Assembly (NCBI RefSeq): GCF_000284375.1
Contig: NC_017249.1
Coordinates: forward strand, 6,441,001 to 6,505,000
Length of the DNA stretch: 64,000 nt
Direction: 5' to 3'
From: Bradyrhizobium japonicum USDA 6
GTDB lineage: Bacteria; Pseudomonadota; Alphaproteobacteria; Rhizobiales; Xanthobacteraceae
The notes beneath the pieces are model-generated. The model was not told the origin of the DNA. It saw only the letters and a list, made by a program, of their open reading frames with translations, and made no database searches. Each line of letters starts with the position of its first letter. Position 1 is the stretch's first letter. The position numbers were made by a program, and so were the translations under genes. Below are positions 15,671 to 24,982 of this stretch, one piece after another.

Positions 15671-17044
15671 TTACGAATGCCACCCGTGATGATCGTTGTG
15701 GTGAGACATCCAATCGGCCAGATGCGCTACGAACGAGCCTGTGTCCGGCGTATCCGTCTGCCCAGAATCGGCATCCGCAGTCGTGTTCGACGTCGCATTG
15801 TGACCCCGCCACCAGGAATGATCTCCAGATGCGGACGACGTGCTGGCATTATTGAGCCACTGCGAGAAATCGAGCCGACCACCGTTGTGGTTGTGCCAGC
15901 CACCGCCGCCGGCCGTCTGCCAGGACGAACCGCCCCACCAGCCGCCGCCGCCGCCGTGGTGATGACCACCCCAGCCGCCAGTATCCGTCGAACCACCGTC
16001 TGACGGATCGGTCGTTCCGTCCGAGCCCGACACGGGAGGGGTGCCTCCGGTGCTACCGCCAGCATCGGCGACCGGCGGCGGGTTGCCGTCCGTGCCTGTG
16101 CTGCCGCCAGCGTCCCCAACCGGCGGCGTGTTGCCGTCCGTGCCGGTGCTACCGCCAGCGTCCACCGGCGGCGGCGTGCTGCCGTCCGTACCGGTGCTAC
16201 CGCCAGCGTCCACCGGCGGCGGCGTGTCGGTCACCGGATCGGTAACAGGATCGGTAACGGGCGGAGCGGTCGCGCCCCCCGTGCCATGGCTCGTATTGTG
16301 CGCAAGGAACACCTGCTGCAGCTCCGGCGAGTCCTCGAGCGCGGTATCGCCTTCCTGCGAACCCCAAGCGTAGGCGTAGTCAAAGGCAGGATTGGGAACG
16401 AGCTCCGCCCAATGATCGATCATTGCCTGCTCTTGCTGGGCAGTCGGCAGCACGTGATGGGTGCCGTTTTCGGTGATCCAATCGCCGCCACCAAATGTCT
16501 GGTAGACCGGAACGATGGAGTCGAGCGGAATCCCGGCCTGCTCCGCAGCAGCGACGTACTTGTCGATTGTGCTGAGGTCGACGTTCGGACGGTCCTCCCA
16601 CACCGGATACCAATCGAGACCGAAGTAGTCGATGTGGGTATTCGCCTGGTTGTAGCTGTTCATGTAGTTCGGATCGTCCGCTGATCCCATGTTCATCAGG
16701 ACGGTGAACGTCTTAAGGTTGGGATCGTGTTGATGAATCCAGTCGGATTCAGCCTTCAGATCCGCAGGGTCGGCTTGCGGTCCCCACTGTCCGGTCATAT
16801 CGGGCTCATCCACCAGGTAGAAGCCGAACACTTTCGGATTGTTGAGGAACGGCGTCACCTGGTCGATGAAGTCCTGAGTCACGCCTTGGTACTGATTGAG
16901 CCAGACCAGACCCTGCACGCCATCGGGCAGTGCATTCACCTGGTCGACATAAGAGACGTCCGCAAGATTGAAGCCAGCTTCAGCTGGTGCGAAATTACCT
17001 TGCGAGTCCAGACCCCCGCCCGCAGCGTAGTGTAATGTTGCCAA
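15671..17044 (-). CDS. Probable type I-secreted glycoside hydrolase-like protein with Gly/Pro repeats
   Basis: 457 residues if started at TTG 17044, which has AGGGGA six bases upstream; TTG 17104 is an alternative. No Sec signal is visible, as expected for a type I substrate. Residues about 1-250 look like a TIM-barrel glycosidase: VFGFYLVDEPD (candidate acid/base Glu), YFGLDWYPVWEDR, and later ITENG and AYAWGSQEGD. A Thr/Pro/Asp linker (VTDP repeats) and four about 16-residue PPVDAGGSTGTDG-type repeats follow, then a Gly/Trp/His/Asn-rich tail ending GWHS. The exporter gene lies 207 bases downstream. Polysaccharide processing or biofilm matrix remodelling is plausible; the exact GH family is not assigned. 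Confidence 0.7.
   Translation of the reverse strand: MATLHYAAGGGLDSQGNFAPAEAGFNLADVSYVDQVNALPDGVQGLVWLNQYQGVTQDFIDQVTPFLNNPKVFGFYLVDEPDMTGQWGPQADPADLKAESDWIHQHDPNLKTFTVLMNMGSADDPNYMNSYNQANTHIDYFGLDWYPVWEDRPNVDLSTIDKYVAAAEQAGIPLDSIVPVYQTFGGGDWITENGTHHVLPTAQQEQAMIDHWAELVPNPAFDYAYAWGSQEGDTALEDSPELQQVFLAHNTSHGTGGATAPPVTDPVTDPVTDTPPPVDAGGSTGTDGSTPPPVDAGGSTGTDGNTPPVGDAGGSTGTDGNPPPVADAGGSTGGTPPVSGSDGTTDPSDGGSTDTGGWGGHHHGGGGGWWGGSSWQTAGGGGWHNHNGGRLDFSQWLNNASTSSASGDHSWWRGHNATSNTTADADSGQTDTPDTGSFVAHLADWMSHHNDHHGWHS
16050..16262 (-). repeat. Four 48-bp coding repeats and a 12-bp repeat in the linker of the secreted protein
   Basis: Copies begin near 16050, 16098, 16145 and 16193, with a period close to 48 bases. 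They encode PPVDAGGSTGTDG-type units. Adjacent 12-base repeats (GATCGGTAAC-like, 16233-16262) encode the VTDP units. The repeats are in frame and GC-rich, typical of a flexible surface-protein linker. Confidence 0.85.
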
Positions 17045-17688
17045 TGATATTCCCCTGTCTGTGTTGAAAGCCCCCAGTGACCTGTAGGTCTGAGCGCCCG
17101 ACAACCGATCGTGCGTCCCACCGAGGTGAACGTATGTTTACGTTTGAGGCAGGAATCTCCGTTCCATTGGGCGTAACCAAGGGATTATTGTGCTGAAAGT
17201 TTGCACAGCAGCGCGCCAGCGCTGACCGCCAGATCCGCGGGAAAATTTGTTTTGAAAGATGATTCAACGATATGCGGCCAATCGAGGCCGCGAAGATCAA
17301 TGTTGAATCTGGCGCAACGTCGACGAAATTGTTCAATGTCGGTAGCGGGCAGCAGACCGGATTGATGTCGGTGGATTACCTCCGATGATGGATGTTCTCA
17401 TCGAAGCGTTTCCGTTGTTCAGTAAAGGGGTGGCGCAGGGAGAGAGAAAATCCAAGCGGATCAGCGCTCCTGTGGGCCGGTATTTTGGCACCGAAGCCGA
17501 ACTCGTTTTGCGGGGACAATTGCGAATTGCGGAAGTATTAGGCGCTGGGTTGCCTTGCCGCTCTTTAGCACCGTGGCTGGAGAGCTCTTTTTGATAGCGC
17601 GCGCGAAGCGAATTTGTCCCACCCGTTTGCCGCGCCGCGCGCTAGCGATTTTTCGAGTAGAATCAGCACATTTGCTGCCGAGGACGTC
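17045..17688. other. Non-coding stretch upstream of the secreted-protein gene
   Basis: About 640 bases without a convincing gene; short frames here show no family features. It carries the upstream region of the minus-strand secreted-protein gene, including a perfect inverted repeat at 17129-17144. The interval is locally richer in A and T than its surroundings (for example near 17260-17340). Confidence 0.6.
17129..17144. promoter_or_regulatory. Perfect inverted repeat AACGTA-N4-TACGTT, candidate operator
   Basis: AACGTA at 17129-17134 and TACGTT at 17139-17144 flank TGTT. It lies 85 bases upstream of the preferred TTG start of the secreted glycosidase-like gene, a typical operator distance. 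The binding protein is unknown. Confidence 0.4.
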
Positions 17689-17892
17689 ATGTCAGGATCG
17701 GCCCAAACGAACCTCAAGCTTCCGCCGGGTTCACGAATTCAGGTAAAGCCGGCAGCTGGTCCTCGCTTAGCTGGAAAGATCGGGACCGTGGTTGGGGCCG
17801 GATACTATCCGAAGAGCCTCCGCGTCATTCTGGACGGATCGAAGGGACCAATTACTCTTCACGTGGACTACGTGGCCATGATCGACACGTGA
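17689..17892 (+). CDS. Small KOW/SH3-like protein of unknown function
   Basis: 67 residues from ATG 17689, chosen because GAGGACGTC precedes it; an in-frame ATG at 17614 would add 25 residues of low quality. The core GSRIQVK...LAGKIGTVVGAGYYPKSLRVILDGSKGPITLHVDYV has the beta pattern of a KOW or SH3-like barrel, a fold often binding RNA or protein. No neighbour suggests a role. It is probably a real small gene because the pattern and start agree. Confidence 0.55.
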   Translation: MSGSAQTNLKLPPGSRIQVKPAAGPRLAGKIGTVVGAGYYPKSLRVILDGSKGPITLHVDYVAMIDT

Positions 17893-18074
17893 ATCGGGCG
17901 CAGCGTTCGCGGCTCACTTGCGGCAAAAGGCTTTCTGCAACGACGCGTTTCGAGTTACTCCAGAAGTATCGCCGGCCTCTGCTCCAGCATTAGGCCGCTC
18001 TTTTGACCCATTTCAGCCAATCTTTGTTCGTTGCTCCTTGCTCGGGGCAGGATCCATCAATCCCGGAGCCTGCA

Positions 18075-18626
18075 ATGTTCAAGCAAGTAATTTCTGCGTG
18101 CTGCCTCGTTGTGATCACCTCGCTCAATTCAGATGCACGTCCCTACCGCACACAGCACGCCTCCGAATGCAACGTCACCATGCCATGCGACTTTTCGAAC
18201 TTCGCGCAAATCTTGAACCAGCGAAGAGAGGTGCAAGACTCATTGCGGATACACCGAACCAAGCAACTCAGCGTCGTCGCCAATACAAATATTGCGACGC
18301 CTGACGGCTCCGTCAGCACTCGGATCGTTGGCGGCCGCCCCGCGGGCTGCCCGTTCTCATTCTGCGGTTGTGCCGCAGCCCTGCGCCTGTTTGGTCGCAT
18401 CGTTCCGGAATTGAATCTCGCGGCAAACTGGCTGAGATTTCCGCGTACGTCGCCAGCACCAGGAATGGTCGCGGCAAGACGCGGGCACGTTTTCGTCCTC
18501 GAGCAGCACATCGGGGGCGACGTTTGGATGGCGTACGACGGCAACTCAGGTGGACACACAACGAGAGTACACGCACGTTCTTTGAGGGGATACACGGTTG
18601 TGAATCCGCGCGCGACGCTGACTTGA
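18075..18626 (+). CDS. Small exported protein of unknown function
   Basis: 183 residues from ATG 18075, after CGGAG. A signal peptide (MFKQVISACCLVVITSLNSDA) precedes a mature domain with RIVGGRPAGCPFSFCGCAAALRLFG, LNLAANWLRFPRTSPAPGMVAARRGHVFVLE and VWMAYDGNSGG. The closely spaced Cys residues and the later His and Asp/Asn positions recall small papain-like (CHAP or NlpC-type) folds, but I cannot assign a catalytic triad. Proteins of this style occur repeatedly in bradyrhizobial genomes as I recall. The gene stands alone. Confidence 0.65.
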   Translation: MFKQVISACCLVVITSLNSDARPYRTQHASECNVTMPCDFSNFAQILNQRREVQDSLRIHRTKQLSVVANTNIATPDGSVSTRIVGGRPAGCPFSFCGCAAALRLFGRIVPELNLAANWLRFPRTSPAPGMVAARRGHVFVLEQHIGGDVWMAYDGNSGGHTTRVHARSLRGYTVVNPRATLT

Positions 18627-18797
18627 ATTTAGCCCTTTAACGAAACGGCAACACGGTTGCCATGCACTGGCATGCTTTCACCGGAACAGCGGCAAATTCT
18701 CGTCGCTGAGGCGCCGTTATTATCCCCGGTCGAAACACGACCTGGCTGGAGGCAAATGTGCTGGCGGCGCCGATCGGCGGCCGTCAGCCAGACACCG

Positions 18798-21068
18798 TCA
18801 GGCGACGACTGATCTCGCGTGTCCCCGCTCTCGCATCGCTCCCTGGATAGCCTTCTCAAGGGCGGCCTGATCAAACGGCTTCGACAGGCGGTGCAGATTG
18901 GAACGCGCGTCGATGGGAAGCTCCGCATACCCGGTGCTCAGGAGGATGACCGTACCGGGACGCTCCACGACCACGGCTTCAGCAAGCTGCAGGCCGGTCA
19001 TGACCGGCATCGCATAGTCGGTGACGACGAGTTCGACGGTCTGGGTGCGGCGGAGGAGATCCAACGCCTCTTCGCCCGAGCGTGCCTCGACCACCGCATG
19101 CCCGAGATCCTCCAGCATTGCCGCCGTATTCTCGAGCACGAGAGGGTCGTCGTCGACCAGAAGCACGGAAAGCCGGCGGTCGGCCCGGAGCATGGGTGCC
19201 GGGGACTCCGCTCGCGGTGCTGGCAACGCGGCCTCCTCCTCGGCCACCGGCAGCCAGATCTCGGCCGTTGTGCCCACTCCAAGGCGGCTCTTCAAGACGA
19301 GCCTGCCGCCGGACTGCTCGGCGAGGCCGTGAACCATCGATAGTCCGAGCCCGGTGCCTTTGCCGATCCCCTTCGTCGTGAAGAACGGCTCCTGAGCGTG
19401 CTTGAGCGTTTCCTCGTCCATGCCGCAGCCGGTGTCGCTCACCGAGAGCGCGACGTAGCGGGGAGCGCCGGCTTCCTGCTGCTCGTCTCTGGCGGAGATG
19501 GTTATCAGGCCGCCGGCCGGCATCGCATCACGCGCGTTTACCGCGAGATTGAGGATCGCCAGTTCGAGCTGGTTGGCGTCAATCTTTACGTTTGGCAGGT
19601 CCCGCGGAAAGAGTGTGTCGATACGGACGCCTGCCTCGAATTTCAGCAGTGACGCCATGCCCCGCACCAGTGCGGCGATATCGACGACAGCCGGCTTGAG
19701 ATCCTGTTTGCGAGCGAAGGCGAGCAAGCGCTGGGTTAGCAGTGCGCCCCGCTGCGCGCCTTGCATCGCGTTGTCCACGAGACGCTGTATCTTCGGATCG
19801 TCTGTTTGCAGGCGTTTTTTCAGAAGCTCGAGGCTGCCGAGAACGGCGGCGAGCAGGTTGTTAAAATCGTGGGCGACGCCGCCGGTAAGTTGACCGATGG
19901 TCTCCATTTTCTGCGACAGCGTCAGCGCTTCGCGTGCCCGATCCAGCGCTTCCTGTGCCCGCCGTCTCTCGCTGATGTCGCGCACGATCTTGGCAAACCC
20001 AGTGATCAAGCCGCTTTCGTTCCGTACCGCGACCAGGGTTGCCTCCGCCCAGAAGCGGCTGCCATCCCGGCGCACGCGCCAGGCTTCCACTGCTGACTTG
20101 CCGTACCGCTCCGCCTCCAGGAGAGCACGTGCCGGCGCCCCGGACGCGCGGTCTTCGTCGGTATGAAGGATCGCGTAGCTGGTCCCTACGATGTCGTCGC
20201 CATAACCCATCAGCCGGCGCGCCCCGAGATTCCAGTTTCCCACGGCCCCATTCGGCTCGATCATGAACATGGCGTGATCGGCGATGCCCTCCACCAGGAG
20301 CCGAAAGCGTTCTTCACTTCGCTTCAGCGCGCTGGCCTCGCGTTGGGCGCGCTCCGCCGAGGCCCGATCGTAGACAGCGGCGGCAATCCCAATGCTCAGG
20401 ATCAGGATGGTGGCGCCCGCGAGCAGAAATGCCAGCGGCGCTCGACCCACGAAATGTCCTGCGTGTCCCGCCACGGTGTTCGCAGGCTGGAACGAGGCAC
20501 CTTCCATAGCCGCGTAATGCATGCCGGAGATCGCGAGACCCATCACAAGTCCTGCGAACAGTCGCTGCGTCGCACTCGTCTTGCGAAAGGCGAGCCAGAG
20601 CGCCACGACCGAAGCGCACATCGCGATCACGACCGAGAGCACGACCCACCGAGGATCGTACGCGACGGATGCCGCCATTCTCATCGCACCCATGCCCGTA
20701 TAGTGCATGCCGGATATGCCAAGCCCCATCGCCAAGCCGGACACCAGAAGCGCCCGCGGGCGTCTTCCGACCACGGCAAAGGCCGCGGCCGCGACAACAA
20801 TGGGGACGACAAGCGATAGAAAGGTGAGGAATGGATCGTAGGAGATCTCGGCCCCGGGCAGCCTGAAAGCCAGCATGCCGACGAAATGCATGGACCAAAT
20901 GCCGCCGCCCATGGCGGTGGCCGCGGCTGCAAGCCAAGCCGGACGAGCCCGCTCGGACGCGGCACGCATCCGGGTCGCGAGGTCGAGCGCTGTGTAGGAG
21001 GCGAGCGCGGCGATCAGGATCGACAGCGCCACAAGAACGGGATCGTGAGAGGCCGTATGGTGATTCAT
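18798..21068 (-). CDS. MHYT-PAS hybrid sensor histidine kinase with C-terminal receiver
   Basis: 756 residues from ATG 21068; a GTG at 21077 would add three. The N-terminal membrane domain has about seven segments and three MHYT-type repeats (SMHFVGM, GMHYTGM, GMHYAAM), a proposed sensor of diatomic gas or redox through bound metal. A PAS domain follows (FRLLVEGIADHAMFMIEPNG), then the kinase: H-box GGVAHDFNNLLAAV (His near 398), N-box LNLAVNARDAM, G1 VSDTGCGMDEE and G2 GKGTGLGLSM. The last about 120 residues are a receiver domain (LLVDDDPLVLENT) with the phospho-acceptor Asp in VVTDYAMP. No partner regulator is adjacent. It is divergent from the Liv-type binding protein gene. Confidence 0.93.
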   Translation of the reverse strand: MNHHTASHDPVLVALSILIAALASYTALDLATRMRAASERARPAWLAAAATAMGGGIWSMHFVGMLAFRLPGAEISYDPFLTFLSLVVPIVVAAAAFAVVGRRPRALLVSGLAMGLGISGMHYTGMGAMRMAASVAYDPRWVVLSVVIAMCASVVALWLAFRKTSATQRLFAGLVMGLAISGMHYAAMEGASFQPANTVAGHAGHFVGRAPLAFLLAGATILILSIGIAAAVYDRASAERAQREASALKRSEERFRLLVEGIADHAMFMIEPNGAVGNWNLGARRLMGYGDDIVGTSYAILHTDEDRASGAPARALLEAERYGKSAVEAWRVRRDGSRFWAEATLVAVRNESGLITGFAKIVRDISERRRAQEALDRAREALTLSQKMETIGQLTGGVAHDFNNLLAAVLGSLELLKKRLQTDDPKIQRLVDNAMQGAQRGALLTQRLLAFARKQDLKPAVVDIAALVRGMASLLKFEAGVRIDTLFPRDLPNVKIDANQLELAILNLAVNARDAMPAGGLITISARDEQQEAGAPRYVALSVSDTGCGMDEETLKHAQEPFFTTKGIGKGTGLGLSMVHGLAEQSGGRLVLKSRLGVGTTAEIWLPVAEEEAALPAPRAESPAPMLRADRRLSVLLVDDDPLVLENTAAMLEDLGHAVVEARSGEEALDLLRRTQTVELVVTDYAMPVMTGLQLAEAVVVERPGTVILLSTGYAELPIDARSNLHRLSKPFDQAALEKAIQGAMRERGHARSVVA

Positions 21069-21516
21069 TTCCACCACATGGTAATGGAAATCCGGGGCAA
21101 ATTCACCCTAGGTTGAATAACGGCGGCGGGATCGGGGCCCGGCCGGCCGCGATCCGTGGCACCCTGTCGGCAAATTCAGGCTGGCTCCAGCCGCCGGGGG
21201 GCTGTTTCCGCCCCACCTTCCCTTGGGATTTGAACCGGACCAGGCCTGTGCTGGGTCAGGCTCCATGCACGGACCAAGCGGAGGATCGTACCCCTCACGC
21301 GCCGCCGTTCAAATTGGGCAAGCCGGCCGCCTATTGCACCGCGAAGCCAATTGCGCCGCAACATTCAAAATGAGACTGCCCGTCAAGCCGCACGATGCGC
21401 CCATACGTGCACTGCATCCGACTTCGGTTAGCCTTCGTTCAACAGCCGGGCGCCTTTCGGGAGCTACGGCGGCCGCGCCAATTCAGCGAAAATTTGGCCA
21501 TAGAGGGAGGAATGCA
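21069..21516. other. Long divergent intergenic region between the histidine kinase and the Liv-type binding protein
   Basis: About 450 bases with no supported gene. The frame of the binding-protein gene stays open far upstream, but the GAGGGAGG site at 21503-21510 fixes the start at 21517. The region must carry promoters for both genes. I see no convincing -35/-10 pair or strong palindrome. Confidence 0.55.
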
Positions 21517-22767
21517 ATGTTGAAATGCAGTGTGGGACTGATCGCGCTAAGCAGCCTTTTCCTTTCAGGCGCGGCAATCGCCCAGGAAAAGATCAAGGTC
21601 GGCGTCACGGCAACGCTGGAAGGCACCTACACGGTGCTCGGCGAGGACGGCATGCGCGGCCACCAGACGGCGCTCAATGTGCTTGGCAAGAAGGTCGGCG
21701 ACAAAGAGCTTGAATTCATCGTTGCTTCGACCGACGCGACGCCGGATTCCGCAGTGCGCGCCGTACGCAAGCTGATCGAGCAGGACAAGGTGCAGATCCT
21801 GTTGTCGCCGCTCTCCGGCGACGAGGGCATTGCGGTCAAGAACTTCGCCAAGACGCATCCGGAGCTGACTTTCATCAACGCCGCCTCCGGCGCGCAAGAA
21901 ACCACCTATGTCGATCCCGCTCCGAACTTCTTCCGCTACAACATGGACGGCGCGCAGTGGCAGGTGGGCCTCGGCAAATACGCCTATGAAACCAAGAAAT
22001 ATCGCAAGATCGCGACCGTCGGCGAGGACTATTCCTTCATCTACACCCAGGTGTTCGGCCTCGTGCTCGAATTCTGCGGCGCCGGCGGCCAGGTCACCAA
22101 CCGGCAATGGGTGCCGCTCGGCACCAAGGACTTTGCCTCCGTCATCGCGGCGCTGCCCGACGATGTCGATGCGATCTATCTCGGTCTCGGAGGTGCGGAT
22201 GCCGTCAACTTCCTGAACCAATACCAGCAGGCCGGCGGCAAGGCGCATCTGATGGGCGGCTCCATCATGATCGACCAGACCATCCTGTCCTCGAAAGGCA
22301 ACGCCAAGAATGCGCTGGTCGGCACCATCGCGGCGAGCGGCCAGGCTGACACCTGGGAGGATCCGGGCTGGCAGAAGTTCGTGAAGGCGTATCAGGACGC
22401 GTTTCCGCCCAACAAGCGCTTCCCGAGCCCGTCGCTTCTTGCGACAAACTATTACGGCTCGACCATGGCGCTGATCCTCGCGCTGCGCGAGGTCAATGGC
22501 GATCTTTCCAATAACCAGGCCAAGTACAAGGAGGCCCTGGCCAAGATCGAGATCGACGCACCGAACGGCAAGATCAAGCTTGACGCCAACCGCCAGGCGA
22601 TCGGCACCAACTTCGTCACCGAGGTCGTCGATGACGGCAAGGGCGCGCTGTTCAGCAAGGTTGTCAAGGTGATCCCGAACGTGAACCAGACGCTCGGTTA
22701 CGATCCGGCGGTGTTCGCCAAGATCGGACTGCCGAGCCGTACGGTCCCGGAATGTAAGAAGTACTGA
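21517..22767 (+). CDS. Liv-type (branched-chain amino acid family) ABC substrate-binding protein
   Basis: 416 residues from ATG 21517, directly after GAGGGAGG. The signal peptide is MLKCSVGLIALSSLFLSGAAIAQE. The mature protein fits Peripla_BP_6: KIKVGVTATLEGTYTVLGEDG at the start, ILLSPLSGDEGIAVKNFA in the hinge and DAIYLGLGGADAVNFLNQYQQAG. In rhizobia such proteins bind amino acids, but also aromatic acids, amides and urea. It heads the large co-directional cluster; its permeases and ATPases start 1.2 kb downstream, after the AraC gene. The ligand is unknown; the oxidative and hydrolytic genes downstream argue against a simple amino acid. Confidence 0.92.
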   Translation: MLKCSVGLIALSSLFLSGAAIAQEKIKVGVTATLEGTYTVLGEDGMRGHQTALNVLGKKVGDKELEFIVASTDATPDSAVRAVRKLIEQDKVQILLSPLSGDEGIAVKNFAKTHPELTFINAASGAQETTYVDPAPNFFRYNMDGAQWQVGLGKYAYETKKYRKIATVGEDYSFIYTQVFGLVLEFCGAGGQVTNRQWVPLGTKDFASVIAALPDDVDAIYLGLGGADAVNFLNQYQQAGGKAHLMGGSIMIDQTILSSKGNAKNALVGTIAASGQADTWEDPGWQKFVKAYQDAFPPNKRFPSPSLLATNYYGSTMALILALREVNGDLSNNQAKYKEALAKIEIDAPNGKIKLDANRQAIGTNFVTEVVDDGKGALFSKVVKVIPNVNQTLGYDPAVFAKIGLPSRTVPECKKY

Positions 22768-22903
22768 CGCATTCACCGGCGCTCCTTTTGCTTGCTCTCC
22801 GGCAGCCGGGAGCGATTTGCAGGCGCGATATCTTGTGCTCTTGCAATCTCGCCCCGGTTGTTGAACGCTGACTGAAAAGACAAGAACATTCGGGAGGGAA
22901 GGC

Positions 22904-23731
22904 ATGAGCCGGGCGCTTGCCGTCTTTCACGGCCGGTTCGGTCGCGCGACGGTCTATCAGTTGAACCGCCCTTTCAACGTGCACGCACATCGCGAAGGTC
23001 ATCTGATCTTCCATGTCGGCGGCCTGTCCGCATGCATCGACGTCTGTAACGGGCACTACGACCTTACGGAAAGCTCCATCGTTGCGGTCAATCCCTGGGA
23101 GCCCCACAATTTCCTGCCGTCCGATCTCGACGGTGGCGCGATCTTCTTCGTGCTCTACGTCAATCCGGAGTGGTTCGCGCCCGACGCACCCGGCGCCGAC
23201 CGCCTGCGTTTCGGCCGCACCCAGTTCAAGCGCACGGTCGCACTCGACAAGCACATCCGACGAACCGCAGCACTCGTGTGCGGCGCACCGTCACTCTCCA
23301 GCCTCGATGCCGAGCTGCGGCGGCTGATCGACATCTGCTACGACGAAAGTTGGCAGCAAGCCGAGATCGCGCGCGACGCGCGCACGGCCGGCGCCGTCAC
23401 CGACTTCCGCGTACGCAAATGCATCAAGCTGATGTCGGAAAGTCCGGGCGCCGAAATGGAGCTCGACACGATCGCGCGCGAATCCGGCCTGTCGCGACCG
23501 CATTTCTACCGGTTATTCCGCACCCAGACCGGCGTCACGCCACACCTCTACCTCAACACCCTGATCATGGAACAGGCGCTGGAAGCCCTTGTCGCCGGCG
23601 AAGCACCGATCGCCGACATCGGCTTCGACCTCGGCTTCTCCTCGCAAAGCGGCTTCACACGCTTCTTCACCGCCAATGTCGGGATGGCGCCGACCGATTA
23701 CCGCCGCGCCGCCAAGGTTTTACGGGCCTGA
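22904..23731 (+). CDS. AraC-family transcriptional regulator
   Basis: 275 residues from ATG 22904 with GGGAGGGAAGGC upstream. The N-terminal half is a cupin-like ligand domain (FNVHAHREGHLIFHVGG; NPWEPHNFLPS). The C-terminal half has two helix-turn-helix motifs: LDTIARESGLSRPHFYRLFRTQTG and IADIGFDLGFSSQSGFTRFFTANVG, ending in the usual P-x-D-Y-R. It sits between the binding-protein gene and the transporter genes, so it is the likely activator of the whole cluster in response to the imported compound. The 137 bases upstream could contain its own control site, but none is clear. Confidence 0.92.
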   Translation: MSRALAVFHGRFGRATVYQLNRPFNVHAHREGHLIFHVGGLSACIDVCNGHYDLTESSIVAVNPWEPHNFLPSDLDGGAIFFVLYVNPEWFAPDAPGADRLRFGRTQFKRTVALDKHIRRTAALVCGAPSLSSLDAELRRLIDICYDESWQQAEIARDARTAGAVTDFRVRKCIKLMSESPGAEMELDTIARESGLSRPHFYRLFRTQTGVTPHLYLNTLIMEQALEALVAGEAPIADIGFDLGFSSQSGFTRFFTANVGMAPTDYRRAAKVLRA

Positions 23732-23970
23732 CCGCGCGCGAAAAGATACTGACGATCAAACGCTCCCCTTGTGCCCTCGCTAAGATGGTCGGAACGCGAT
23801 CCCGAAAAGAGGATCGCAAGTCCGGGAGGACGCACGTCCATGGCGAGGTACGCAGCCTGCGCAAGGCTGTTCGACCAGCGTTCAAGGCATGAGGCAGGGC
23901 GAGGTCGAAGCGGCCTGATCGCGCCCTCTTCCCGCTTGCGGGGGCGCGAGGCGGGGATGAGGCAGTCGAC

Positions 23971-24981
23971 ATGACGCGCTTCGTCGAACGTCATCCGGCC
24001 TGGGCCCTGATCGTGATCATCGCGATCGCACTTGCATTGTGGCTGACCTTGGCGGTGTGGCCGCCCGGACTTGAAGAGGCGATCGGCCGCAAGCGGGTTT
24101 TCCTGAACGCCGTGTTCAACGGCATCACGCTCGGCGGCCTCTACTTCCTTGTCGCCAGCGGTTTCACCCTGATCTTCGGCCTGATGCGCAACGTCAACCT
24201 CGCGCACGGCTCGCTGTATTTGTTCGGCGGCTATGTCGGCTACGCCATCAGCGCCTCGACCGGCTCCTGGCTCCTCAGCTTCATCGTCGCATTCATCCTG
24301 ACGGCGCTGGTCGGCGTCCTGCTTCAGCTCATCGTCTTCCGCCGCATGGAGGGCCAGGACTTGCGGCAGACCATGGTGACGATCGGGCTTTCGATCGTTT
24401 TCGCCGACCTGATGCTGTGGGCTTGCGGCGGCGACTTCTATCAGATCCAGACGCCGAACTGGCTGATCGGCCCGATCGAGCTGCCGCTGATCACTGCGGT
24501 GAAATCCTCGGGCGAGCCGGTCTATCTCCGCTATCCCCTGGTCCGGCTGGTGATCTTCGCCGCGTCCGTCGTGATCGGCCTGGCGATGTGGCTCGCGCTC
24601 AACCGCACACGCATCGGCATGATCATCCGCGCCGGCGTCGACGATCGCGACATCCTGGCCGCAACTGGAGTGCGGATCCAGCTCGTCTTCGTGCTGGTCT
24701 TCGCGCTCGGTGCCGGGCTTGCTGGCATCGCCGGCGTCGTCGGCGGCACCTTCCAGTCGCTCTCGCCCGGCGAAGACATCCGCTTCCTGCTCGCCTCGCT
24801 CGTCGTCGTCATCGTCGGCGGCATGGGCTCGATCCCAGGTGCCGCGCTCGGTGCGCTCATCATCGGCCTCGCCGAACAGCTCGGTTCGGTCTACATCCCG
24901 ACCTACGCCATCGTCGTGACTTTCCTGATCATGGTGTTGGTACTAGCAGTCCGGCCGCAAGGCCTGTTGGCGAGGCGCTGA
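23971..24981 (+). CDS. LivH-type ABC transporter permease
   Basis: 336 residues from ATG 23971. About eight to nine membrane segments are visible (WALIVIIAIALALWLTL at the N terminus; LGGLYFLVASGFTLIFGLM; SFIVAFILTALVGVLL). The permease signature GLMRNVNLAHGSLYLFGGY is typical of LivH, and ALNRTRIGMIIRAGVDD is the usual coupling loop. The extra N-terminal segment (residues 1-40) is longer than in standard LivH. The stop is one base from the LivM start, so the genes form an operon. Confidence 0.92.
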   Translation: MTRFVERHPAWALIVIIAIALALWLTLAVWPPGLEEAIGRKRVFLNAVFNGITLGGLYFLVASGFTLIFGLMRNVNLAHGSLYLFGGYVGYAISASTGSWLLSFIVAFILTALVGVLLQLIVFRRMEGQDLRQTMVTIGLSIVFADLMLWACGGDFYQIQTPNWLIGPIELPLITAVKSSGEPVYLRYPLVRLVIFAASVVIGLAMWLALNRTRIGMIIRAGVDDRDILAATGVRIQLVFVLVFALGAGLAGIAGVVGGTFQSLSPGEDIRFLLASLVVVIVGGMGSIPGAALGALIIGLAEQLGSVYIPTYAIVVTFLIMVLVLAVRPQGLLARR

Positions 24982-24982
24982 G

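Noticed and set aside
16050..16262. CRISPR-like repeat array
   Set aside because: The repeats are directly adjacent, in frame, GC-rich and encode a Pro/Gly/Asp linker; there are no unique spacers.
17385..17594. Possible small gene of 69 residues
   Set aside because: No ribosome site, no recognisable pattern and no neighbour support; treated as chance frame in a non-coding stretch.
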